This document shows positions 23,200 through 34,082 of a stretch of 64,000 bases of DNA, in pieces. The stretch is taken from contig NC_090450.1 of the NCBI RefSeq assembly GCF_031143425.1, forward strand, positions 170,547,272 to 170,611,271, given 5' to 3'. The DNA is from Pleurodeles waltl (taxonomy: Eukaryota > Chordata > Amphibia > Caudata > Salamandridae). Numbering within the stretch: position 1 is the first letter of the stretch; the number at the start of each line of letters is the position of its first letter. The notes under the pieces were generated by a model. The model was given only the letters and a program-made list of their open reading frames with translations. It did not search any database and was not told the DNA's origin. The position numbers and the translations under genes were made by a program.

Positions 23200-26172
23200 T
23201 GTAGGAGGCTGGCCTGGCTTGTAGTGGGTACCAAGGGGTACGTACACCTTGCACCAGGTCCAGGTATCCCTTATTAGTGTAGAGGGGTGTCTAGCAGCTT
23301 AGGCTGATAGAAAAGGTAGCTTAGCAGAGCGGCTTAGGCTGAACTAGGAGACGAGTGAAGCTCCTACAGTACCACGAGTGTCATATGCACAATATCATAA
23401 GAAAACACAATACACAGATATACTAAAAATAAAGGTACTTTATTTTTATGACAATATGCCAAAGTATATCAGTGAGTACCCTCAGTATGAGGATAGCAAA
23501 TATACACAAGATATATGTACACAATACCAAAATATGCAGTAATAGCAATAGAAAACAGTGCAAACAATGTATAGTCACAATAGAATGCGATGGGGGCACA
23601 TAGGGATAGGGGCAACACAAACCATATACTCTAGAAGTGGAATGCGAACCACGAATGGACCCCAAACCTATGTGACCTTGTAGAGGGTCGCTGGGACTGT
23701 AAGAAAACAGTGAGGGTTAGAAAAATAGCCCACCCCAAGACCCTGAAAAGTGGGTGCAGAGTGCACCTAAGTTCCCCAGAGAGCACAGAAGTCGTGATAG
23801 GGGAATTCTGCAAGGAAGACCAACACCAGCAATGCAACAACAATGGATTTCCTGACGAGAGTACCTGTGGAACAAGAGTCACGATCAAGTCGGGAGTGGG
23901 CAGATGCCCAGGAAATGCCAGCTGTGGGTGCAAAGAAGCTGGCACCGGATGGTAGAAGCTGTGGATTCTGCAAGAACGACAAAGGCTAGAAACTTCCCCT
24001 TTGGAGGATGGATGTCCCACGTCGTGAAGAGTCGTGCAGAGGTGTTTCCGTGCAGAAACACCACAAACAAGCCTTGCTAGCTGCAAGGGTCACGGTTAGG
24101 GTTTTTGGATGCTGCTGTGACCCAGGAGGTGACCAGGATGTCGCCAATTGCGTGAGGAGACAGAGGGGGCACCCAGCAAGACAAGGAGCCCTCTCAGAAG
24201 CAGGCAGCACCTGCAGAAGTGCCGGAACAGGCACTACAAAATGGAGTGAACCGGAGCTCACCCGAAGTCGCAAAAGAGGGTCCCACGACGCCGGAGGACA
24301 ACTCAGGAGGTCGTGCACTGCAGGTTAGAGTGCCGGGGACCCAGGCTTGGCTGTGCACAAAGGAAATCCTGGAAGAGTGTACAGGAGCCGGAGTAGCTGC
24401 AAAACACGCGATTCCCAGCAATGCAGTCTAGCGTGGGGAGGCAAGGACTTACCTCCACCAAACGTGGACTGAAGAGTCACTGGACTGTGTGAGTCACTTG
24501 GACAGAGTTGCTGAGTTCAAGGGACCTCGCTCGTCGTGCTGAGAGGAGACCCAGAGGACCAGTGATGCAGTTCTTTGGTGCCTGCGGTTGCAGGGGGAAG
24601 ATTCCGTCGACCCACGGGAGATTTCTTCGGAGCTTCTAGTGCAGAGAGGAGGCGGACTACCCCCACAGCATGCACCACCAGGAAAACAGTCGAGAAGGCG
24701 GCAGGATCAGCGTTACAAGGTCGCAGTAGTCGTCTTTGCTACTTTGTTGCAGTTTTGCAGGCTTCCAGCGCGGTCAGCAGTCGATTCCTTGGCAGAAGGT
24801 GAAGAGAGAGATGCAGAGGAACTCTGATGAGCTCTTGCATTCATTATCTAAAGAATTCCCCAAAGCAGAGACCCTAAATAGCCAGAAAAGGAGGTTTGGC
24901 TACTTAGGAGAGAGGATAGGCTAGCAACACCTGAAGGAGCCTATCAGAAGGAGTCTCTGACGTCACCTGCTGGCACTGGCCACTCAGAGCAGTCCAGTGT
25001 GCCAGCAGCACCTCTGTTTCCAAGATGGCAGAGGTCTGGAGCACACTGGAGGAGCTCTGGGCACCTCCCAGGGGAGGTGCAGGTCAGGGGAGTGGTCACT
25101 CCCCTTTCCTTTGTCCAGTTTCGCGCCAGAGCAGGGCTGGGGGATCCCTGAACCGGTGTAGACTGGCTTATGCAGAGATGGGCACCATCTGTGCCCATCA
25201 AAGCATTTCCAGAGGCTGGGGGAGGCTACTCCTCTCCAGCCCTGACACCTTTTTCCAAAGGGAGAGGGTGTAACACCCTCTCTCTGAGGAAGTTCTTTGT
25301 TCTGCCTTCCTGGGCCAAGCCGGGCTGGACCCCAGAAGGACAGAAACCTGTCTGAGGGGTTGGCAGCAGCAGCAGCTGCAGTGAAACCCCGGGAAAGGTA
25401 GTTTGGCAGTACCCGGGTCTGAGCTAGAGACTCAGGGGATCATGGAATTGTCTCCCCAATGCCAGAATGGCATTGGGGTGACAATTCCATGATCTTAGAC
25501 ATGTTACATGGCCATGTTCGGAGTTACCATTGTGACGCTATACATATGTCGTGACATATGGATAGTGCACGCGTGTAATGGTGTCCCCGCACTCACAAAG
25601 TCCGGGGAATTTGCCCTGACCAATGTGGGAGCACCTTGGCTAGTGCCAGGGTGCCCACACACTAAGTAACTTAGCACCCAACCTTTACCAGGTAAAGGTT
25701 AGACATATAGGTGACTTATAAGTTACTTAAGTTCAGTGGTAAATGGCTGTGAAATAACGTGGACGTTATTTCACTCAGGCTGCACTGGCAGGCCTGTGTA
25801 AGAATTGTCAGATGGGTGGCACAAGAAATGCTGCAGCCCATAGGGATCTCCTGGAACCCCAATACCCTGGGTACCTCAGTACCATATACTAGGGAATTAT
25901 AAGGGTGTTCCAGTATGCCAATGTAAAATGGTGAAATTGGTCACTAGCCTGTTAGTGACAATTTGGAAAGAAATGAGAGAGCATAACCACTGAGGTTCTG
26001 GATAGCAGAGCCTCAGTGAGACAGTTAGTCATAACACAGGTAACACATACAGGGCACACTTATGGGCACTGGGGCCCTGGCTGGCAGGGTCCCAGTGACA
26101 CCTACAACTAAAACAACATATATACAGTGAAATATGGGGGTAACATGCCAGGCAAGATGGTACTTTCCTACA
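23200..26172 (-). mobile_element. Solo LTR, copy 1 (2973 bp)
   Basis: It starts TGTAGGAGGCTGGCC and ends GGTACTTTCCTACA, so TG...CA with TGTAGGA/TCCTACA inverted ends. It is flanked by CAGCC (23195-23199) and CAGCA (26173-26177), a 5-bp duplication with one change. The sense strand is minus: a TATA-like TATTTAGG (about 24874-24880) lies about 1.3 kb from the start, and an AATAAA (23439-23444) about 240 nt from the 3' end. There is no gag or pol, and no internal direct repeats were seen. It splits the repeat array of the MYPOP-like gene. It is the same family as 34083-37062. The class (Ty3-like or endogenous-retrovirus-like) cannot be told from an LTR alone. Confidence 0.75.
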
Positions 26173-26177
26173 CAGCA

Positions 26178-26695
26178 CCAGCCCAGCTACCCAGGAGGGC
26201 CCGCCAGCCCCAGCCCAGCTGCCCAGGAGGGGCCCGCCAGCACAAGCCCAGCTGCCCAGGAGGCCACCGCCAGCACAAGTCCCGCTGAACAGGGCACCGC
26301 CAACTCAAGCCCCGCTGGGCCATGAAGGACCGCCAGCACATGCCCCGCTGGGCCATGAAGGACCGCCAGCACAAGCACCGCTGAACAGGGCACTGCCAAC
26401 TCAAGCCCGCTGGGCAATGAAGGACTGCCAGCACAAGCCCCGCTGGGCCATGAAGGACCGCCAGCACAAGCACCGCTGAACAGGGCACCGCCAACTCAAG
26501 CACCGCTGAACAAGGCACCGCCAACTCAAGCACCGCTGAACAAGGCACCGCCAACTCAAGTACCGCTGAACAGGGCACCGCCAACTCAACACCGCTGAAC
26601 AGGGCACCACCAAATCAAGCACTGCTGAACAGGGCACCGCCAACTCAAGCACCGCTGAACAGGGCACTGCCAACTCAAGCACCGCTAGCCCATGA
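26178..26695 (+). repeat. Continuation of Pro/Ala repeats, grading into 30-nt repeats
   Basis: Up to about 26280 this continues the 33-nt units interrupted by the LTR. It then changes to units close to CCGCTGAACAGGGCACCGCC plus AACTCAAGCA, a period of 30 nt, running to about 26690. Frame is lost by small indels, so the end of the ancestral protein cannot be fixed. Confidence 0.7.
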
Positions 26696-26735
26696 GCGGC
26701 AGGGGCACTGATTCAACTGGGTCCGTCACGAGGTG

Positions 26736-27008
26736 AGTGATGCACTCTGGGCACCAGTCCCCCTCCAGAACCAGTGGAGAGATCCATCCACCCCCACTGT
26801 CCTTCACAGGATGAAGCACTCTGGGCACCAGCCCCCCTCCAGAACCACTGGAGAGATCCATCCACTACCTCTGTCCTTCACAGGATGAAGCACTCTGGGC
26901 ACCTGTCCCCCTCCAGAACCAGTGGAGACATCCATCCACTACCTCCGTCCTTCACAGGATAAAGCACTCTGGGCACCAGTCCTCCTCCAGAACCAGTGGA
27001 GACTGTTA
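26736..27008 (+). repeat. Minisatellite, 74-bp unit, about 3.7 copies
   Basis: Units start with GATGAAGCACTCTGGGCACC at 26810, 26884 and 26958 (the last with GATAAAG); a partial first unit begins near 26736. Each ends TCCTTCACAG. Units differ by a few substitutions. Confidence 0.85.
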
Positions 27009-27013
27009 TCCAC

Positions 27014-27378
27014 TTGAGAGACTGTGGCTTTGCACTCCCCAGGATTGAACAGTAGGCAAACCACCCACTGGAGAGACTTGAGAGACTGTGGCTTTGCACT
27101 CCCCAGGATTGAACAGTGGGCAACCCACCCACTGTAGAGACTTGAGAGACTGTGGCTTTGCACTCCCCAGGATTGAACAGTGGGCAAACCACCCACTGTA
27201 GAGACTTGAGAGATTGTGGCTTTGCACTCCCCAGGATTGAACAGTGGGCAAACCACCCACTGTAGAGACTTGAGAGACTGTGGCTTTGCACTCCCCAGGA
27301 TTGAACAGTGGGAAAACCACCCACTGTAGAGACTTGAGAGACTGTGGCTTTGCACTCCCCAGGATTGAACAGTGGGCA
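27014..27378 (+). repeat. Minisatellite, 64-bp unit, about 5.7 copies
   Basis: Units start TTGAGAGACTGTGGCTTTGC at 27014, 27078, 27142, 27206, 27270 and 27334, each followed by ACTCCCCAGGATTGAACAGT. They are nearly identical, so amplification is recent. Stop-free frames on the minus strand are by-products of the repeat. Confidence 0.9.
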
Positions 27379-28070
27379 TTGAGCCCCCTCGTGGATCTGG
27401 CGTTGTGCACTCATCCGGCTGAGGTGCCCCTCCTTCCCTTCCCCCTGAGGTGCCTGTTGTATTTCTATCTGATGCCCCTGCAGTGTTCTCTCTGTTTTGA
27501 TCTGGTATTGAGTGTGGGCCTCGCCCATGCATTTTGGGCCCAGTGGTCCACGGACTATAAATGGTGCAATACCTGGACTTGTATTATTGGTGTATATATT
27601 TGTTTATAGTGTATATATATTTTAGAGTACTGTATTTTAATAGATTACAATGGTTGCGATCATTTCCTTTTGTCCTTGCATTCTTCTGGGGGGCTTGGGG
27701 GGGTGTAACTGTTATGTATCAACATGTATTAGTGTGTGTGTTGTAGTGGGTGAGGGAGGGGGTGTTGCGTGTGTGTGTCCCTGTTTTTTCCCTCCCCCCT
27801 CCCCTGTGTCGTAGGTGCAGTACTCACCGTGGTCTTAGTCGCAGGTGTTCGTGCTCCTGGTACAGGATCAGGAAGACTATCGCAGGTAGAATTTGGAATT
27901 CCGGGTCCATGGTGTCCTCGTTCCTCGTGGAGTGTGATGAGGTGAGCGTTTTCCCTTCGAAATTCCTGTTTCCGACGTGTTTTTATCTGCGGTGAATCCG
28001 CCCCGGAAAAGGTGGCGGATTGGCCTGTCATAATATTGTGGACGGAACATTGTCACCCGCATGTCTGTTG
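27379..28070 (+). other. 3' non-coding part of the inner Harbinger
   Basis: This looks like a 3' untranslated region: T-rich, with TATATATT runs (27590-27635), G/T-rich runs and no coding frame. It ends at the right terminal repeat. Confidence 0.45.
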
Positions 28071-28239
28071 GCGGTGACCGCCGCGCTGTTTGTTTGTACC
28101 TCCGTGGCGGTCTGAGTGTTAAAGTGGCTGTCTTTGTTGGCGGTTTCCACCACGGTCGTAATTGCAAATTTTTCACCGCCGGCCTGTTGACGGTCTTACC
28201 GCCGCTTTAACACCGTCTGCCAGGGTTGTAACGAAGGCC
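28071..28239 (-). repeat. Inner Harbinger right terminal inverted repeat
   Basis: Read inverted it carries GGCCTTCGTTACAACCCTGG, then AAAGCGGCGGTAAGACCGTC and later AAACCGCCAACAAAG, matching the left terminal repeat box by box. TAT at 28240-28242 is the target duplication, after which the outer element resumes. Confidence 0.75.
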
Positions 28240-28262
28240 TATATTTGTTAAAAACATTCACA

Positions 28263-30580
28263 ATGGCAGGGAGGAGAAATCCCCATTTCACAGGGGTGAG
28301 TTGTCTGCCATACTGGATAAAATCATTGGAGTAGAGCCGCAATTGTTTGTAGCACAAGTACAAAATACAACTATATCTCAGAAAAGCCAAATGTGGTCCA
28401 TAATAGTTGACAGATTGAATGCTGTAGCAAACCACCTGTGCACACAAGAGGGGATGAGGAAGAAGTGGAATGACCTGTGGGGGAGAGTGTATTCGCTGGC
28501 CTCCAAGCATCACCTGGAGGCCCAGAGGACTGGTGGTGGTTCTCCCAGCCCCCATTACAACTTTTTCCCTGAGAGGAGAAGTTCTTGCAGATTCGAATGC
28601 TTGACTGGAATCCCTGATGGAGTGGAGAATGGTAAGTTGCACTTAGTAATGTCTCAATTATCACAAATGGAGTCCTGCCCTTAAATTTGATGTTTGGAAT
28701 GGTTCAACACCCTTAGCAAATCAGATATATCTCAACTAGACTCCACAACATATCTTGTTGAATACCAGTTACTAGCATCATGGTTGTATCTCTCTTTTTA
28801 ACAATCTGCTATTTGTGTGTTGTTCCCCATGGATCATCCATTGCATTTGCTCCGTCCCCTGCTTTCTATCAATGCTTGTTGTTCTCCCAAACAAACAGGT
28901 AAAAAACTCCATCCATTTGCACATGCAGATATAGTGCTTGTAAGTGGTATTTTCACCTATTCACATCATACCCATCTGTGTATACATGTTGCAAATGTGT
29001 GTTTATATCCACTCTATCCACTATACTTCCTGAAATAGATATGTGTAACTCACGTTTTAAACAAGTATTGTCTATTGTGTCAACTGATGACTACAACTAC
29101 CATGATGCCTTGTTTTTGTATCTGCAAAACAATAGTGCAATGTAATGTTGCTCCACCTTCCTCTACTTGTGTGCACACATCTCAAAAACCTGTGCATTTG
29201 ACAGTCACCATGTCATGCTATGGATTGTTGTCACTTGTGTATCTCAAGCATGTTGACACCTTCTCATAGCTACATTGAAGTGATGTAAATGATCACATAA
29301 TTCATAGTCTGTTGTATCCAAGATTTCCTACCGTGTGATGTGGCATGCTGAATAGAAGTACTAGCCACGCACAATTTATTTTGCACTGTCCCTATGATGA
29401 CCAATGAAAGTTTCAATGTTAAGTTGAACCACAGTTTGTCTAATGTTTTGTTGCCTGCTAGGCCTTGGAATGGTCCAGTACTCTAATCTACTCACCACTG
29501 TGTTGGATTGAATGTCTGCTACATGTAATGTACAATTCAGAAATAATACTTTTGCATTTCAGAACATCTCTACAGCGTCATCACTGGAGTTGGCATCTGT
29601 GTAAATCAGGCTGCATGTGTAAATCACACAAAGGCCTAATCAATGTATTAATCTGATTTTACTTTTTTAGGTTGCCCCATTTGCAACTAACAACACATAC
29701 GAGGTACAACCAGATTTGAATTTTATACTGCCTGCTTTTTTCTTAGGTCCAACCTCCTGTTCCAGTGTACCACCACCTGCCACTCAAGTTACCTCCACTC
29801 CAGAACAGAATCAAGCCTTCAATGAGGACTCCAGTCCTGCAAGTCTGAAAGCTCGGGAGCAGCCTGGTTCATCTGGTCTGTCTGGCCAGACAGTTCCAGT
29901 GAGTCAACCTCATCCCACACTTACACCTCCCACCCCAGCTGCAACAACATCTCAGCATCAGAATACCTCTACTTTCTGTGTACCAAGGAACTACACACCG
30001 ATCTTGTGCCCCCCAGTCCTGCTTGCTGTTGAGACAGCACCAACACTGCCTCCAGTTGTGCCAGGGCCCAGTGGGATGTAGCACACTGCATCCGGGGCAC
30101 AGGGTAGTGGTAGTAGGGGGGTCATGGGAGGGAGTCTGTGGGCCAGCAAGGTGAGGCCACTGACATCATTATCAGCCAGAATACCATTGACTGAGTCTTG
30201 AGAGCAGTATAAAAGTCCCATAGAGTGATGGGTCAGGTTGTAACTGAGCTCTGGGAGATCAAGAAGGTGTAGAGGGAGCTCATGTTGGAACTACAAAACC
30301 AAAATGACAAATTGAGCTCCCTGTCTGGGGTGCTTTTTGACATGTATCAACACATGTGCAGGGCTTTTCCCATACCATCTGCCCCTATCTGTGGCCCTTC
30401 TAATCTGGAGCAAGTACACCACTGCCAGCCAGACAAAGAGGCCCGCCACAGGTGGAGCCTACTCCTCCCACCCCCAGTCCCTGCACCCGTGATCCCTCTC
30501 TACCACAGAGGGGACGGTCATCCGGACCACCAGAAGAGGATGGCAAGATCTCCATCACCACCTCCAAGTGATGTAGATTC
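28263..30580 (+). pseudogene. NAIF1-like Myb/SANT protein of outer Harbinger
   Basis: The ATG at 28263 gives MAGRRNPHFTG. After a frame break the domain reads 'ELSAILDKIIGVEPQLFVAQ', 'QMWSIIVDRLNAVANHL' and 'KKWNDLWGRVYSLASKHH', clearly homologous to the inner copy (the shared GVEPQLF/RVEPQLF core) but much diverged. Here the Trp of KKWNDL is intact. The splice donor (exon end 28631, GTAAGT) is at the same domain position as in the inner copy. Exon 2 begins at 29747 after TTCTTAG with a Pro/Ser/Thr-rich linker ('EQPGSSGLSGQTVPVS', cf. 'DQPGPSGASGQSVPLT' in the inner), then a broken helical region near 30280. It has several stops and frameshifts. Likely role is the same as the inner NAIF1-like protein. 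Confidence 0.7.
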
Positions 30581-31869
30581 TGATATAATCCAGTGTGTTT
30601 ACTCTGTGCACTATTTCAGGGACACATTTAGGACAGCTGTATTTTGCACATTGGACTCCAAACAGTTTTTGGCCCTACTACTATACTTTCATTCACCATG
30701 ATAGACGTTTTTTAGTTAATTATCTCATTATTTGAATCACCTTTCTGCACTTTTATGTCATGTAAACAAATGATGTGGACACCAACTACAAGAGGTTTGT
30801 TGCATTTATTGTGACATTTCATTTGTCATATCTGCCTTCCACCATCATGTTGTCAAATAGTTTGAATATTTATATGCAAAGGAAAATTAGAAATGACAAA
30901 GACGTAATATGTTACCCATTTCATTTAAACAAAACATAACAAAATCCCAATGTGTTGGTAACATACATATGTAGATAACACGTCCTTGACAAAATCAGAG
31001 CTGAGTTTCACAAACCATGCATAATCCCAATAGTGTGTTCCATTTAGAGGTAGACACTCCACGACCTTGACACCATGGAAGAAAGGGAAAATTGCATGGA
31101 ATCAAATTAAATAGGCAGACTATCATTGATGCACCACCTAGGCTGGAGCCATACATACTGCACTCACAATAGGAATCCTACATCAATAGCACCAATAGTC
31201 TACATCATTGCAGTTTAACAATTTGAGGCTACATGACCATTACAGGGCACTGTTCAATGGTGTACTAAACAAATTATATAAACTATGAGGAGACACATCA
31301 ACAGCTACCTCCACTGAACACAAATTGAAGATTTAGCCAATGTGAAGGAAGAACAGTATGTTATGGCTTGGCATAAACAGGTGGTTAGAGCAGGTTAAGT
31401 GGCACATATTGCCTTGATGACAACATCCCACAGAAACAGGTCTGATCCTATCACCTGAACTTCCATTCAATCACAGTGCAAGTTTTCTCTGTACAAGATC
31501 TGTCCATCACAAGTGGGTCTCTGTCCCAGGATCAACACATGTTCACTTTGTACTTTCCAGCAGCAACATGTCACAACTCTGAAATGTGTAAATGAAGATG
31601 ACATGCTGAAGACCGTGAAACAGAATAACATGGGTTAATTAATGATTCCACATAATAAATGTGACTCAGAAAACAAGTTTGGAGGACACATACACTTAGC
31701 AGAAGCAAAACTAATCTATGGCAAAAACACAGTAGTCAAAGTAGGGAAACTCAGATTCACTAACATCTTTTTCTTGGACTTTCCAGAACTGACCAATCTT
31801 ACCAAATTTACACTGCAGACTGATATCTTCCCTATGTCAAAAGTTGTACTGACATTGGAGATTACAGTA
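30581..31869. other. Spacer between convergent genes of the outer Harbinger
   Basis: AT-rich sequence with no supported gene. By position it corresponds to the short 18352-18879 spacer of the inner copy, though longer, so it may hold 3' untranslated sequence or an unrecognised insertion. The 76-codon open frame at 31642 has no domain. Confidence 0.35.
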
Positions 31870-32971
31870 TGACATCTGGACGTAGGTCCATTCCCTTTTC
31901 TTCACCACTGTCTTCTTCATTGAGCATTTCAACATCCTCATGCGGTGGCTCTTCACAGTCACCGTCCGCTGCGATTATTGGGATGTTCCATCATAGGGTG
32001 AGGTTGTGGAGCATGCAGGAAGCAACCGTGATTTGGAACACCTTATTCGGTGAGTGGAGGAAGGCTACACCTGTCTTGTTCAGGCACCTAAACCTGGCCT
32101 TGAGAATCCTAAAAGCTTGCTCCACTGGCCTCCGTGATCTTCCAAGGGTCTTATTGAAGTGGACTTTCCCTGGAGTTGTTGGATTCCTCAGAGGTGCCAG
32201 CAACCATGGTCAGTTAGGATACGCTGAGAATCTTCCATGGAAGCAACATATCAACAGAATAATATCATATCAAGCCATTGTACCTTCCTAAATTAGGATT
32301 CAGGCAAATGATCGTCAAGTCATATTGTACTTACCAACTAGCCAGACCCTCTCAGGTCCCAGTTGTGACATTTGCAGGGGTAAGGTGCTGTTCCGTAGAA
32401 CAAAGGAATCATGTGTTGACCCAGAAAAGCGGGCACACACACACTTGCGATGTATAAATCCAGTAAGCAGACAACTTGCAAATTGATAGAATTGAAGTTC
32501 TTCCAATTGCTGTAGACCTGTTTCCTTGCATGTAGTGGCACCAAGGCAAGATGTGTGCCATCTATTGCTTCAACCACGTGGTGGTCCACCCAAAGCATAA
32601 TATTCTCACTTCACAGTGGCCAAATCCTATTGTTGTGGGAACTGGATGTAGCTGTTGATGTGTCTCAGCATTGAAGAAAGGACTTCTTGTAGCACACCAC
32701 TGAAAGTTGTTTGGGATATGCCCCCAGATACTGCCACTGTACAGTGAAAAGAGCCAGTGGCCACAAAATGAAATACTGCCTTGAGTTTCACTATTTGTGG
32801 TATTGCTGTTGTATTCTGGTTGTGAGGCAGGAGATCAGGCTCCAGCTGGTGAAACAAATCCGGAATAGTTTGCCTGTTTAGCCAAAACATTTTTTTTAAA
32901 CTATTCCTTCCTTGCATGGTGGAAAGGTCTGGAAATGACCTGAAGACTTGAGGTCGTCGCCTCCTACCCAT
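31870..32971 (-). pseudogene. HARBI1-like DDE transposase of outer Harbinger
   Basis: The minus strand from an ATG at 32971 reads MGRRRRPQVFRSFPDLSTMQ, 'IPDLFHQLEPDLLPHNQNT', 'SGGISQTTFSGVLQEVLSSM', then 'VEAIDGTHLALVPLHA' (first Asp). After a frameshift comes 'FSGSTHDSFVLRNSTL' (second Asp), an intron starting at donor GTAAGT (32334), and after it 'PNxPWLLAPLRNPTTPGKV' and 'GRSRRPVEQAFRILKARF' (catalytic Glu). It ends with an acidic tail ('EPPHEDVEMLNEEDSGEE'). The DDE residues persist, but stops and shifts make it inactive. The intron sits at the same place as in the inner copy, between VWL and the DSGYP-equivalent. Confidence 0.8.
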
Positions 32972-33659
32972 TCGTGGGTTCGAATGTCTGCATGTATAGA
33001 AAACAAAAAATCATCTTAACTGGTCCCACCATACCTTGATAATCAACACATATCTGATATCTTGGTAACATTATAAATCTCATTGTGTCATATATGAAAT
33101 ACAATGTTTTCCAAATATTTTTTAAATTCAAAAATCACTTTTTACCCTGTCTATTTTGTTTTATATTATGGCCAAATAAAAATTCATTTTTTAAGTGTAT
33201 TATTTACACATAATATTGTTTTCAAAATACCATCAACAGAGGTATTACTTCCCCCGCAGCACTATGATCTCAAACACAGTCATGGTTCACTTTTAATGTG
33301 TCATATCATGACAAAAACAGTGTTGTTTGTATCTGACATTGGTATATACACTATTTTGAGTGCTTGTGACGCACTAACAATTGAAAAATACACAGCTTCA
33401 CACCGTAAAATGGTGGATGCCTGACCTTCCTGTCAAGACATTGGCTAGTGTATTAGGTGGTAACCTCCACGTCGGACCCCACCGCAGGCTAACATGTATG
33501 ACAGCTACACATGAAAGCTAATTGCTGTGTTTGTCTCCATCCGGTATTGCGTCCACCATGTACTTGTACGCAGCTTATTGAAAAAAGTTCACTTGCCTCC
33601 TAACACTACAGCCAACAGAACCTCCTTGTTTTTTTGCTACTTTTACTGACCACTGGGAG
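32972..33659. promoter_or_regulatory. Divergent intergenic region of outer Harbinger
   Basis: This lies between the two outward-facing genes, as in the inner copy. A phrase near 33411, ATGGTGGATGCCTGACCT, corresponds to AATGGTGGCTGCCTGACC near 20171 in the inner element, so part of the regulatory region is still alignable. The middle is AT-rich and decayed. Confidence 0.4.
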
Positions 33660-33778
33660 CCAGGATCTTGAGCAAAGCAGAGCACAGGGACACTGCCTTC
33701 TCCTCTGAGGAGCTGGCACTCCTCACCAGAGAGGTCTTGGCCCTGTACAGCCAGCTCTATGGGACCCCAGAGGAACAG
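33660..33778 (+). pseudogene. MYPOP-like gene of outer Harbinger, exon 1
   Basis: Codons from 33683 read HRDTAFSSEELALL and then 'REVLALYSQLYGTPEEQ', aligning with 'APAFTSEELEKLIDGVLPQY' and 'TLLYGPPDKQ' of the inner gene. It ends in CAG|GTACAT at 33778, the same splice position and phase (0). The start codon is not preserved. The following intron has been swollen to about 4.5 kb by an LTR and a MITE. Confidence 0.65.
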
Positions 33779-34082
33779 GTACATGTTTGAGTAAGAAATG
33801 TTTGCCAAAGTAGCTTGTTCCCTCTTGTCCACAGGCTATTTGCTCCTTCTCTGTTCATGACTGATGTGGTGATTGGAGGGTAGTGAACTGGATGATTCAG
33901 GTAGATACAGGGTGTTGTTTGAGGATGTTAGAAATGTCTGTCCATTGAAAAGTCACTTGTGAGAATTAGCTATATTTTCAGTGCATGTTGCTAACAATTC
34001 CAGGTTTAAGAGACAAAATGCAGGACATTTACTTCTAGTGGTTAGTAGGCACTATACCACTAGTTTAAGTGGAAACACAGCC

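Larger units (their letters stand above)
16338..28239 (+). mobile_element. Inner PIF/Harbinger transposon, three genes, 11.9 kb
   Basis: The left end GGGAGTCATTACAACATTGG matches the inverted right end GGCCTTCGTTACAACCCTGG. Similarity, rich in GCGGT boxes, continues inward for more than 100 bp on both sides. Flanks are TAT at 16335-16337 and TAT at 28240-28242, a perfect 3-bp duplication. PIF/Harbinger elements make 3-bp duplications, canonically TWA. Genes: NAIF1-like (16914-18351, +), transposase (18880-19982, -), MYPOP-like (20458 onward, +). A solo LTR (23200-26172) inserted later; without it the element is about 8.9 kb. All three genes are broken, so it could move only with help from another copy. 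Confidence 0.85.

Noticed and set aside
22700..23277. Four overlapping open frames of 125-198 codons on both strands
   Set aside because: They are by-products of a stop-free 33-nt tandem repeat. Only the frame encoding AQEGPASPSPA-type units continues from upstream MYPOP-like coding sequence.
27014..27378. Regular direct repeats resembling a CRISPR array
   Set aside because: Units are contiguous 64-bp copies without unique spacers, in a vertebrate genome and inside a transposon.
26878..27532. Minus-strand frames of 134-216 codons with repeated 'VQSWGVQSHSLSSLYSG' text
   Set aside because: They arise from the 64-bp and 74-bp minisatellites. A 64-bp unit shifts frame every copy, so the same peptide recurs in all three frames.
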